Part shown: positions 1 to 6,042 of the stretch, piece after piece
Layout: every line of letters begins with the position of its first letter
How positions within the stretch are numbered: position 1 is the first letter of the stretch
NCBI GenBank assembly: GCA_018647025.1
Contig: JABGTQ010000348.1
Span: forward strand, 1-6,231
Direction of reading: 5' to 3'
DNA length: 6,231 nt
Origin: Nitrospina sp.
GTDB taxonomy: Bacteria; Nitrospinota; Nitrospinia; Nitrospinales; VA-1
Program-made: the position numbers and the translations under genes
The notes under the pieces: generated by a model
Told to the model about the DNA's origin: nothing
The model's input: only the letters and a program-made list of their open reading frames with translations
The model's database searches: none

Positions 1-62
1 GAATGTTCATTTTCTGACCCCGCTCCACCATGAGTAACAATACTAATTTTTTTTATTTGCAT
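1..62 (-). CDS. Isoaspartyl peptidase / plant-type L-asparaginase, N-terminal fragment cut by window edge
   Basis: Reading leftward from an ATG at 62-60, 20 codons are open to the window edge and give MQIKKISIVTHGGAGSENEH. The short beta strand followed by HGGAGS is the N-terminal signature of the Ntn-hydrolase family that includes isoaspartyl peptidase and plant-type (type III) L-asparaginase. Those enzymes remove isoaspartyl residues from damaged peptides or hydrolyse asparagine, and mature by self-cleavage before a threonine that would lie outside this window. The start is supported by AAGGA on the minus strand (76-72), nine bases before the ATG. The gene diverges from the zinc-ribbon gene at 207 across a 144-base gap. 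Only the first 20 residues are seen, so the subfamily and intactness cannot be judged. Another protein with a chance HGGAGS is possible, but the position at the very N terminus favours this call. Confidence 0.66.
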   Translation of the reverse strand, partial: MQIKKISIVTHGGAGSENEH

Positions 63-151
63 TAATTTTAATCCTTAAAATAGACATATATTCTATTTTC
101 TTATCTAAAATCATATGACTCAACTACAAGAATTTTATCTAAGACCAATAG

Positions 152-180
152 TTGAAGGACATATATAAATACGCTATGCT
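152..180 (+). promoter_or_regulatory. Putative sigma70 promoter for the zinc-ribbon membrane protein gene
   Basis: TTGAAG (152-157) and TATGCT (175-180) are separated by 17 bases. Each matches four of six consensus bases. The implied transcript start is near 187, giving a leader of about 20 bases that contains the ribosome site TAGGA (196-200), six bases before the ATG at 207. A competing -10, TATAAA at 164-169, lies between the two boxes. The call rests on consensus and spacing only. Confidence 0.42.
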
Positions 181-206
181 TACAATAATACCCAATAGGA
201 ATAATA

Positions 207-587
207 ATGGTTAAATTTTGTCTACAATGTAAAAATACATTTTGGGGAGGGCTTCATTGTCCAAAATGTGAAGGTGAGATCCTACTTCTGGATATGGCCG
301 AGGAAGAAAACAGAAAATACCTTCCAGAGCTTAATATAGATGTACGGCCTAAATATTTTGCACGCAGTTCAATGCTTTTGACCTGTTTTGGATTCATTAT
401 GGCCTTGCCTTTAGGAGCTTTTGTATTTTTAAGTGGATTGTCAAACTCGGGCAATGTAGAGTTATGGGCATCTTTAGGAATTACTACCATCATAGGGGTC
501 TCTTGGGGATCTTGGATTGCTTCACAAAAAATATTTAACAAACAAATGGAATCCGTAGATAACAAAAAAGAGCTCCAATTAGACTAA
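207..587 (+). CDS. Small zinc-ribbon protein with two membrane segments, function unknown
   Basis: I do not recognise this 126-residue protein as a named family. The N terminus has two CxxC knuckles (Cys5/Cys8 and Cys18/Cys21, nine residues between pairs; the second reads CPKC), the pattern of a rubredoxin-like or zinc-ribbon metal site. A polar linker (about 29-54) follows. Then come two hydrophobic stretches, about 55-78 and 86-106, the second rich in Gly, Trp and Ser, and a charged C-terminal tail. The likely topology is an inner-membrane hairpin with the ribbon and tail both in the cytoplasm. The start is supported by TAGGA six bases upstream and the promoter at 152-180. The gene converges on purD with 39 bases between stops, so it is probably monocistronic. 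Real coding is supported by the coherent domain layout and the ribosome site. A role as a membrane-anchored adaptor or assembly factor would be speculation. Confidence 0.72.
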   Translation: MVKFCLQCKNTFWGGLHCPKCEGEILLLDMAEEENRKYLPELNIDVRPKYFARSSMLLTCFGFIMALPLGAFVFLSGLSNSGNVELWASLGITTIIGVSWGSWIASQKIFNKQMESVDNKKELQLD

Positions 588-626
588 TTTTCAATTTTTA
601 GTAATAAAGTATTTATTGAAATAAAC

Positions 627-1886
627 TTAATTGGCTTTACTCCCAATATCTTTTCTGAAATGAATCCCATCCCATTTAATTTTATCTACCACAGAATAAG
701 CATTTTTGATTGCCTGATTGATATTTAAACCTAGTGCTGTTACACCCAATACTCGCCCTCCATTAGTCAAAACTTTTCCATTGTCTAGCTTTGTTCCCGC
801 GTGAAATACCATAGCTTGTTGATTTTCATCTAAATTCAAGCCAGTAATTTCATTTCCCTTCTCATACGAACCAGGGTAACCCTTTGCTGCCATCACGACG
901 CATACGGTTGATTCTGGTTTCCACTGTAAAGTTTGTGTAGCCAGTGTACCATCAATACACGCCTCAAAAATGGGTACGATATCGTTTTTAATTCTCATCA
1001 TAATTGGTTGAGTTTCAGGATCTCCAAAACGTGCATTAAACTCCAAAACTTTGGGGCCAGATTCTGTCAACATTAACCCTGCATAAAGTATTCCCCTATA
1101 ATATCGACCTTCTTTAGCCATAGCACGTACAGTTGGAATCATTATTTCATCAACGACTTTTTTTTTAAGCTCATCTGTAAATATAGGAGCTGGAGAGTAA
1201 GCGCCCATACCACCGGTATTAGGTCCTTTATCGTCATCGAACGCTGCCTTATGATCTTGAGCAGACTCAAGTGGTAAAATAGTTTTTCCATCTGTAAAGG
1301 CCAAAAGTGACACCTCCTGTCCTGTAAGAAACTCTTCAATCACCACCTGGTCACCTGCATTCCCGAAAACTTTTCCCTGCATAATAGATTGAATCGCAGA
1401 CCGTGCTTCTTTACCGTTGCGACATAAAACAACTCCTTTACCAGAAGCAAGACCACTTGCCTTAACTACAACTGGCTCGTCTTCTTTTGTAAAAAGTTTT
1501 ACCTGGTCTAGAGAATTAAAAGATTCATACCTTGCAGTAGGGATCCCATATTTTTTCATAAGGTCTTTACAAAAAACTTTACTTCCCTCTATTTCTGCTG
1601 CTCTTTGAGAAGGACCAAATACACGTAATCCACTTTCTTCAAAGCTATCAGCTATTCCTTTTACCAGAGGCTGTTCAGGACCCACGACTGTAAGTCCAAT
1701 TCCTTTAATCAAAGCAAAATTAAGCAGAGCTTGAATATTATCTGGAGAGATATCAATATTTTCAGCCACGCTTGCCGTACCTGCATTACCTGGGGCGCAA
1801 TATATTTTATTTACCTTTGGACTTTGAGCAATTTTCCATGCTAGTGCGTGCTCGCGTCCACCACTACCTAAAATTAAAACTCTCAT
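627..1886 (-). CDS. purD: Phosphoribosylamine--glycine ligase (GAR synthetase)
   Basis: This cytoplasmic enzyme makes glycinamide ribonucleotide from phosphoribosylamine, glycine and ATP, the second step of de novo purine synthesis. Its 419 residues match the usual bacterial length, so it looks intact. The N-terminal domain opens with MRVLILGSGGREHALAWK (GSGGREHA at 7-14) and has PGNAGT (32-37) and GPEQPLV (69-75). The ATP-grasp domain carries KASGLASGKGV (142-152), QDHKAAFDDDKGPNTGGMG (210-228) and LEFNARFGDPETQ (281-293), which hold the nucleotide and metal ligands. The C-terminal domain includes GYPGSYEKG and GGRVLGVTALG. One small variant is Ser144 where many homologues have Asp. The ATG at 1886 fits the family N terminus, with GGAA (minus strand, 1895-1892) upstream. 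It lies 45 bases downstream of the TPR gene on the same strand and probably shares its transcript, an unusual neighbourhood for a purine gene. Confidence 0.97.
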   Translation of the reverse strand: MRVLILGSGGREHALAWKIAQSPKVNKIYCAPGNAGTASVAENIDISPDNIQALLNFALIKGIGLTVVGPEQPLVKGIADSFEESGLRVFGPSQRAAEIEGSKVFCKDLMKKYGIPTARYESFNSLDQVKLFTKEDEPVVVKASGLASGKGVVLCRNGKEARSAIQSIMQGKVFGNAGDQVVIEEFLTGQEVSLLAFTDGKTILPLESAQDHKAAFDDDKGPNTGGMGAYSPAPIFTDELKKKVVDEIMIPTVRAMAKEGRYYRGILYAGLMLTESGPKVLEFNARFGDPETQPIMMRIKNDIVPIFEACIDGTLATQTLQWKPESTVCVVMAAKGYPGSYEKGNEITGLNLDENQQAMVFHAGTKLDNGKVLTNGGRVLGVTALGLNINQAIKNAYSVVDKIKWDGIHFRKDIGSKAN

Positions 1887-1931
1887 CTTATTTCCATAAA
1901 ACTATATTGGATTCTATGATTAGTTGTATAC

Positions 1932-4007
1932 CTATTTTATTTTTTTGAAAAAAGATTTTATTGCCAAAGCATCTTGAGCCATTGGCATTATACGCAAGTA
2001 TTCTTTCAAATGATTTTTGGCATTAGCAATATCTTTCTCCTGCATATAAATTAACCCTAAATTTTTATGTACGCCGGCTAAGCTTGGGTTTTTCAATAAA
2101 ACTATTTTTAATAAATTTTTAGCCGCTACCAAATTTCCACTAGCCATGTGAATATTAGCAAGATTAATATATGGCGATAAAAATTCTGAGTCGTAAATGA
2201 TAGCATTTTTATAATAGCGCTTTGCATCTTCATCATTCCCCATCATGGCATAAGATGTACCAAGACCATAATGAGCCCTTGGATGATTTGGTTGCATTTT
2301 TAAAAATTTTTTAAAATTATCCACCGACTTCTTTAGCTGTTTAAGCTCAAGTGCCAAGAAACCAAGATTAAAAAATGCTTCCTCAAAGTAAGGATTATAT
2401 TGTATAGCTGCTTCATAGGATTCCATTGCCTTTTTAGTATTTCCTGTCATATGCAATGCTTTAGCTAAATTATAATGGCCGGGGGCGTAGTCTATTTTTT
2501 GCTGTAATGCCTTTTTAGTATATAAAATTGATCGTGCGTACTCTTTTTTTTTACCGTAAATATTACCAAGGTTGCTCAATGCATAAAAATAATTTGGAGC
2601 TAATCTAAGTGCTGCTTCAAACTCTGCAATTGCCATATTATAATTCCCGAGTTTGTCGTAGGCTTCTCCTAAATTATTATAAGGTCGACTAACGAAAGGT
2701 GCTTTTAGTTTGGCATCACTCCATAAACTAACTTCATCTTTCCATACTTTATTTCGTTCCCTCGTTCCAATTAACAAAGATGCCAGTATCAAAAAGATAA
2801 ATATTCCTGACATGCTTAATATTTTTTCGCTATTACATATACTTTGCGTATTATTTTTTATCGATTGCTGTATAAAAATTTGTAGCCGTATCAAGAGACT
2901 TGCCGAGACAATAGAAAAACCAACTAACGGGAGATATACTCTATGTTCAGCGGATACATCTAATAGCGGAATAAAACTTGATGAAGGGCTCAAAGTTATT
3001 AAGATCCAGATTATCCCAAATGCCTCAAAACTATATTTTTTGGATCTTCTTTGCGAGCTAGATAACTTTATCCATCCGAAAGATAATATTCCTAGAATAA
3101 ATATTCCACTTATTAAGACTATAGATTTCCAATCCCTAATCACTTGAAAAGCTGGTTCTATAGTAAGATTGAAAGGGAATAACATTTTACGCAAATATTC
3201 AAAAGGTATAACCCCTAACTGCGTTAGAAAATATTCCCAGGTTGTTAAATTTAATATCGATGCCCCAAGTAATCCACCTACAGAAAAATATTTTTTATAT
3301 AATATGGCTGAAGCAAGTAAGCAAACCGCAAAGAATATCCGTTTCCATTGTCCCTTGATCCAAGTTTTTATATTATGATTAGAAATAAAATAATAATGGT
3401 AGGAAAACAATATTGCTGGGAGACTTATGACAATAAGTTTACATAGAAGACCGATTGCAAATGATATAACTGCTCCCACCACGAAAAGATATTTGGTTTT
3501 TATTTGTCCCTCTTTTTTTGCGTATACCCCTTCAAAAAATAACATTATTGTAATTAAATAAAAAATTGTTGCCATAACCGATGACCGGCTTGAAATATAA
3601 GTTACAGCTTGGGTGTTTAATGGGTGAGCAGCAAAAATTAATGCCGCTAGAAGGGGTATTTTATTAATTGGATTATCGGTTAATTCAGTTTCTTGAGAAA
3701 TATGGGATATGATTGTTTTGCCAAGTCGATAAACCAGAAATACTACTAATAGGTGAAATGTGATGTTGAAAACGTGGTAACTCCACTCTTTAAAACCACT
3801 AACAGCATAATTGATATTAAAAGAAAGAATAACTAGAGGACGCTGAGAGTAGCTAAAGATAAAATCCGGTATTTTATCTAACCCGCGAATCCAAGGTTTT
3901 TCTAGAATTTGTGGAATATCATCAAAATGAAAAGAATGTTGAAGTGTATTGCCATAAGCTAGCCAAATTAGAAAAACCATTGCGAGGTAAGGGAGTGTTT
4001 TTTTCAT
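1932..4007 (-). CDS. TMTC-like GT-C membrane glycosyltransferase with seven C-terminal TPRs
   Basis: The 691 residues divide into an integral-membrane half (about 1-420, roughly ten hydrophobic segments) and seven 34-residue tetratricopeptide repeats filling 438-675 without gaps, then a basic tail. The first loop has FHFDD (26-30), the acidic pair expected for GT-C glycosyltransferases that use polyprenyl-phosphate sugars. HPLNTQAVTYISSRSSVMA (128-146) and EHRVYLP (354-360) resemble conserved patches of eukaryotic TMTC O-mannosyltransferases and their bacterial relatives. RERNKVWKDEVSLW (416-429) links to the TPRs. The catalytic loops and TPRs are expected on the periplasmic side, where the repeats would hold an acceptor protein or partner. 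In the segment LLCKLIVISLPAIL (187-200) related proteins usually have Lys-Glu where this one has Lys190-Leu191. The ATG overlaps the upstream stop (ATGA), implying translational coupling. A membrane TPR scaffold without catalytic activity is the main alternative. Sugar and acceptor are unknown. Confidence 0.8.
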   Translation of the reverse strand: MKKTLPYLAMVFLIWLAYGNTLQHSFHFDDIPQILEKPWIRGLDKIPDFIFSYSQRPLVILSFNINYAVSGFKEWSYHVFNITFHLLVVFLVYRLGKTIISHISQETELTDNPINKIPLLAALIFAAHPLNTQAVTYISSRSSVMATIFYLITIMLFFEGVYAKKEGQIKTKYLFVVGAVISFAIGLLCKLIVISLPAILFSYHYYFISNHNIKTWIKGQWKRIFFAVCLLASAILYKKYFSVGGLLGASILNLTTWEYFLTQLGVIPFEYLRKMLFPFNLTIEPAFQVIRDWKSIVLISGIFILGILSFGWIKLSSSQRRSKKYSFEAFGIIWILITLSPSSSFIPLLDVSAEHRVYLPLVGFSIVSASLLIRLQIFIQQSIKNNTQSICNSEKILSMSGIFIFLILASLLIGTRERNKVWKDEVSLWSDAKLKAPFVSRPYNNLGEAYDKLGNYNMAIAEFEAALRLAPNYFYALSNLGNIYGKKKEYARSILYTKKALQQKIDYAPGHYNLAKALHMTGNTKKAMESYEAAIQYNPYFEEAFFNLGFLALELKQLKKSVDNFKKFLKMQPNHPRAHYGLGTSYAMMGNDEDAKRYYKNAIIYDSEFLSPYINLANIHMASGNLVAAKNLLKIVLLKNPSLAGVHKNLGLIYMQEKDIANAKNHLKEYLRIMPMAQDALAIKSFFKKIK

Positions 4008-5230
4008 TCCCTTTTTTCAACCATCATTAACTCTTCCTCAAATTGGTTTGTAACCAACTCCCATGAGTATTTTTTTAATGCCGCATCTCGACACTTTGAT
4101 TTCATCCCTAAAACTGGATAAGGATTTTTGAGGAACCATTCTATTTTATCAGCCATAGATTTCGCGTCTGCATTCCCAAAAAGAAGTTGTTTGTCTATTG
4201 GTTCTAAAATTTCGGCTGTTCCACCAATAGGTGTGCCAAAAACTGGCAGCCCTGACGAAAGTGCTTCCACCGTTGCTATTCCAAACCCTTCAATAAATGT
4301 CGTTGGCATAATAAAAATATCAGCTGCCGCATAATATGCTGGTAACAAATCATCTGAAATGAATCCAGAAAAATGAATGTGGTTATCTAATCCAGATAAA
4401 GTCACCTGTGACTTTAGCTTTTTATCCAATGAACCCTTGCCCGCAATTATCAATTTAAATTTAAGTTTAGGACTTCGATTAACAATTTCTGATATTGCTG
4501 TTATTAAATTATCTAATCCCATGCGCGCTTCTAATCTACGTACCGTAAGAAGAAACTTGTGACCCTCTGGTATACCTATTTGATATCTTGTTTGATCTAA
4601 TTTACTACTATTTTCTAACGGACAAAATTTTATTGTGTCAGTTCCACCAGGAATAATTCGCATTCTCGGTTTTTTAAATGGAAAGTAATCTATAAATCTT
4701 TTTCGTGTATATTCGCTCAAAAATATTACGCTTTTGGAGTAGCAATAGCATACCCATTCTATCCACTGAATTATTTTTAATATAAAGTATAGTTTTATTT
4801 TGTTCTGACCGACTTCAATTAAATTGATTTTTTCCTCGTCATACCAGGAACTATGGAAGTGGTATATCTTTGGTATTTTTCTATATCGTTTCTCTGTCAA
4901 TGCAAAAGCACCAACTAGCGGATGATGAACATGTGCTACCCAATTCTCTGATTCATTCATGTAATTTTTTATTTTTTTTCGAATAGCACTCCATAATCTC
5001 ATAGGATGTTTTGAAACCGCATACTCAATTCGGATAAATTCAACACCATTTATAACTTCCTGATCAGGGTAGTCATTCGAAGGCTTACAAGTTATTATGA
5101 CAACCCGGTAACCTCGTTTAACTAAGCGTCTGTTTATTTCATGAGTCAAGTTCCATGCTCCACCCACGGCATCTGGGTAAGAATGGTACTGCAGAGAAAG
5201 AATTGCAGGTTTTTTTTTTGTAAAATTCAT
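4004..5230 (-). CDS. Glycosyltransferase family 4 (GT-B fold)
   Basis: This is a GT-B retaining glycosyltransferase that would move a sugar from a nucleotide donor to a lipid-linked or surface glycan acceptor on the cytoplasmic face. Counting from the ATG at 5230 (408 residues), the N-terminal Rossmann domain has the glycine pair GG (23-24). The C-terminal GT4 domain has PGGTDT (194-199), RRLEARMG (231-238), AGKG (263-266), the EX7E motif with Glu314 and Glu322 in EGFGIATVE, and GTPIGG (332-337). The family includes WaaG-, PimA- and WbaZ-like enzymes; the sugar cannot be read from the sequence. A TTG seven codons upstream (5251) would give 415 residues. Neither start has a good Shine-Dalgarno, and I prefer the ATG because the fold begins just after it. 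A run of ten A residues lies at codons 4-7. The stop overlaps the next start by four bases, so it is the first gene of the unit. Confidence 0.9.
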   Translation of the reverse strand: MNFTKKKPAILSLQYHSYPDAVGGAWNLTHEINRRLVKRGYRVVIITCKPSNDYPDQEVINGVEFIRIEYAVSKHPMRLWSAIRKKIKNYMNESENWVAHVHHPLVGAFALTEKRYRKIPKIYHFHSSWYDEEKINLIEVGQNKIKLYFILKIIQWIEWVCYCYSKSVIFLSEYTRKRFIDYFPFKKPRMRIIPGGTDTIKFCPLENSSKLDQTRYQIGIPEGHKFLLTVRRLEARMGLDNLITAISEIVNRSPKLKFKLIIAGKGSLDKKLKSQVTLSGLDNHIHFSGFISDDLLPAYYAAADIFIMPTTFIEGFGIATVEALSSGLPVFGTPIGGTAEILEPIDKQLLFGNADAKSMADKIEWFLKNPYPVLGMKSKCRDAALKKYSWELVTNQFEEELMMVEKRE

Positions 5231-5274
5231 ACTATAAATATTAGAATCCAATATATCAATTTGATCTTTAAGTT

Positions 5275-5302
5275 TTTACCAAACCTGTTGTTAAAATATA
5301 CT
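5275..5302 (+). promoter_or_regulatory. Tentative ssrA promoter with a pre-tmRNA leader
   Basis: TTTACC (5275-5280) and TATACT (5297-5302) lie 16 bases apart. They match four and five of six consensus bases. Transcription would begin near 5309, leaving a leader of about 70 bases for RNase P to remove before the mature 5' end at 5379. A second possibility is CTGACA (5343-5348), a five-of-six -35 match, but only a poor -10 follows at the right distance. The first option overlaps the minus-strand TATAAT at 5309-5304, so the two transcription units may compete. Confidence 0.25.
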
Positions 5303-5303
5303 A

Positions 5304-5309
5304 ATTATA
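5304..5309 (-). promoter_or_regulatory. Candidate -10 box for the glycosyltransferase-TPR-purD unit
   Basis: Read on the minus strand, 5309-5304 is a perfect TATAAT preceded directly by ATG, giving a near-extended -10 context. No good -35 lies 16-18 bases upstream (TATAAG at 17 bases). The transcript would start near 5297, about 67 bases before the ATG at 5230. It sits between the divergent glycosyltransferase and ssrA genes, where promoters for both must lie. AT-rich sequence makes chance hits common. Confidence 0.42.
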
Positions 5310-5426
5310 CATGGATTGAGAATAATCTTATAAGGTGTTAATCTGACATTAATTAAAGTTGATCCAACCATTTTCTGGGGGGGCGATCTGGTTTCGACGG
5401 GAGGAATGAGACGGAGGTTGCATGTA

Positions 5427-5456
5427 CGGGATGCCGTTGGCCCGTTAAAAAACGGC
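5427..5456 (+). other. tmRNA pseudoknot 1
   Basis: Two interleaved stems can be read: CGGG (5427-5430) with CCCG (5441-5444), and GCCGTT (5433-5438) with AACGGC (5451-5456). The order first 5' arm, second 5' arm, first 3' arm, second 3' arm is an H-type pseudoknot. It lies about 12 bases upstream of the resume codon, where PK1 belongs in bacterial tmRNAs and helps set the frame for re-registration. Confidence 0.85.
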
Positions 5457-5468
5457 AAAAACATAATC

Positions 5469-5501
5469 GCTAACGATTATGATGTAGCAGTAGCTGCTTA
5501 A
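5469..5501 (+). other. tmRNA tag-peptide reading frame (ANDYDVAVAA)
   Basis: The resume codon is GCT at 5469-5471, directly after ATAATC. This corresponds to the stretch (AATAGTC) that precedes the GCA resume codon in Escherichia coli tmRNA. Ten codons give ANDYDVAVAA, ending at TAA (5499-5501). With the alanine carried by tmRNA the full tag is AANDYDVAVAA. The hydrophobic AVAA end is suited to ClpXP- and ClpAP-type recognition, and the ANDY start resembles the SspB- and ClpA-binding end of known tags. The internal DYDV differs from the familiar DENY. Confidence 0.92.
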
Positions 5502-5716
5502 CTAATACTTAAGTAAGTTACCGTCCTTCCTACTTTTGTCCGTAGGGTAGATAAGGGCGTCATTTAAACGGACTGGTCTGATCCGTATGTTCCGGGCGAA
5601 TCGGACGAGATAGTTAGGGACTGGCTTGAACTGAATCCTGTCTCTGGGAGATGGTTCGAGTGAGACTTAAATCAGAGAATAAGCATGTAGACACCTTCGA
5701 TTGACACCTTTCGGAC

Positions 5717-5744
5717 GGGGGTTCGATTCCCCCCGCCTCCACCA
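5717..5744 (+). other. Probable integration site (att core) in the ssrA 3' end
   Basis: The T arm, acceptor strand and CCA end of tmRNA are a well-known attachment core for tyrosine recombinases, because integration restores the gene. Here an integrase gene start lies only 100 bases downstream in the same direction. That is the usual layout of the attL side of an integrated island. No second copy of this segment occurs in the window, so the partner site is outside it or lost. The exact crossover cannot be placed. Confidence 0.55.
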
Positions 5745-5783
5745 AACTCATTGTAAATAAAAGAGTTAGCTAGTATTTATCTT

Positions 5784-5835
5784 CTGTGTTTAAGGACTTG
5801 TCCAAAAATAGCATCAAGTACTTGTCCAAACACAG
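5784..5835. repeat. Inverted repeat flanking the integrase leader
   Basis: CTGTGTTT (5784-5791) and AAACACAG (5828-5835) are perfect inverted copies 36 bases apart. Between them GGACTTGTCC (5794-5803) is itself a palindrome with a two-base centre. The right arm overlaps the AGGAG ribosome site (5834-5838) of the integrase start. The arrangement could form an operator for self-repression or an mRNA stem hiding the ribosome site. Confidence 0.6.
5796..5830 (+). repeat. Direct repeat ACTTGTCCAAA, two copies
   Basis: Two identical 11-base copies lie at 5796-5806 and 5820-5830, start to start 24 bases apart, between the tmRNA end and the integrase start. Their length and place match what arm-type binding sites of tyrosine recombinases look like, or tandem operator half-sites. 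Only two copies are seen. Confidence 0.6.
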
Positions 5836-5844
5836 GAGATCAGT

Positions 5845-6042
5845 GTGGCTAAAAAGAAGAAATCTCTCCCTCGTTATATCTTTTCCATCAAGAGCCTCTA
5901 TTACTTCCGTTAGACTCTTCCTCCTGATATAGCTGAAGTTGTCAATAAAAGAGAGCTACGTTATGCTCTTCAAACTGGATATATCAGAATTTCTTTATCA
6001 CTTGTTTTACCTTTTTGTTACTTTGAAGATTCTCAGTTCTAG
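5845..6042 (+). pseudogene. Tyrosine-recombinase (phage-type integrase) N-terminal remnant
   Basis: A GTG at 5845 follows AGGAG (5834-5838) by six bases and opens a basic N terminus (MAKKKKSLPRYIFSIK), then SLYYFR, a TAG stop (5911-5913), and on in the same frame TLPPDIAEVVNKRELRYALQTGYI before a second TAG at 6040-6042. The pattern of a basic start, YYFR-x-x-LP-x-D, and ELRYALQTGYI is the N-terminal arm-type DNA-binding region (DUF6538-like) of tyrosine recombinases. The expected length is around 400 residues. After residue 50 or so (near 5991) similarity fades, and the core-binding and catalytic domains with the R-H-R-Y residues are absent. The first stop needs one base change from a sense codon, for example CAG to TAG. 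The remnant lies just downstream of ssrA in the same direction, as expected for an element integrated there. It is non-functional as it stands. Confidence 0.72.

Larger units (their letters stand above)
5379..5744 (+). ncRNA. ssrA: tmRNA (one-piece ssrA)
   Basis: Transfer-messenger RNA rescues ribosomes stalled on broken messages by acting as alanyl-tRNA and then as a short mRNA for a degradation tag, together with SmpB. The 5' end GGGGGCGATCTGGTTTCGAC pairs with the 3' end CGCCTCC (5734-5740) over seven base pairs. These include G3-U70, the identity pair for alanyl-tRNA synthetase. The discriminator A and encoded CCA are at 5741-5744. The T arm is GGGGG (5717-5721), loop TTCGATT, CCCCC (5729-5733). 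The tRNA-like D region TGGTTTCGACGGG, pseudoknot 1 and the tag frame are all present. The conserved AAGCATGTAGA lies near the 3' domain. At 366 bases the length is typical of one-piece tmRNAs. It is transcribed away from the glycosyltransferase unit and followed by an integrase remnant. Confidence 0.97.

Noticed and set aside
18..30. CCCGCTCCACCA near the left edge resembles the ssrA 3' end CCCGCCTCCACCA and could be a second att copy
   Set aside because: It differs by a deleted base, the similarity stops on both sides, and the segment is explained as the HGGAG codons of the minus-strand asparaginase-family gene.
63..206. A minus-strand promoter for the asparaginase-family gene
   Set aside because: Several AT-rich partial matches exist, but none pairs a fair -35 with a fair -10 at 16-18 bases.
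589..621. Possible bidirectional terminator: TTTCAAT and ATTGAAA inverted arms between the convergent genes, with an inner AATAAA/TTTATT repeat
   Set aside because: The arms are almost all A and T, the loop is long, and there is no clean T tract on either side, so stability is doubtful and chance is likely in such AT-rich DNA.
2710..3147. 145-codon plus-strand open frame inside the TPR gene
   Set aside because: It is antisense to a gene with clear membrane segments and TPR structure and has no recognisable domain.
5141..5341. Plus-strand open frame running from the glycosyltransferase into the intergenic region
   Set aside because: It is a shadow of the glycosyltransferase and then crosses the promoter region of ssrA; no ribosome site or family signal.
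5745..5767. AACTC / GAGTT inverted repeat just after the tmRNA as its terminator
   Set aside because: Five base pairs around a 13-base loop with no following T run is too weak to call.
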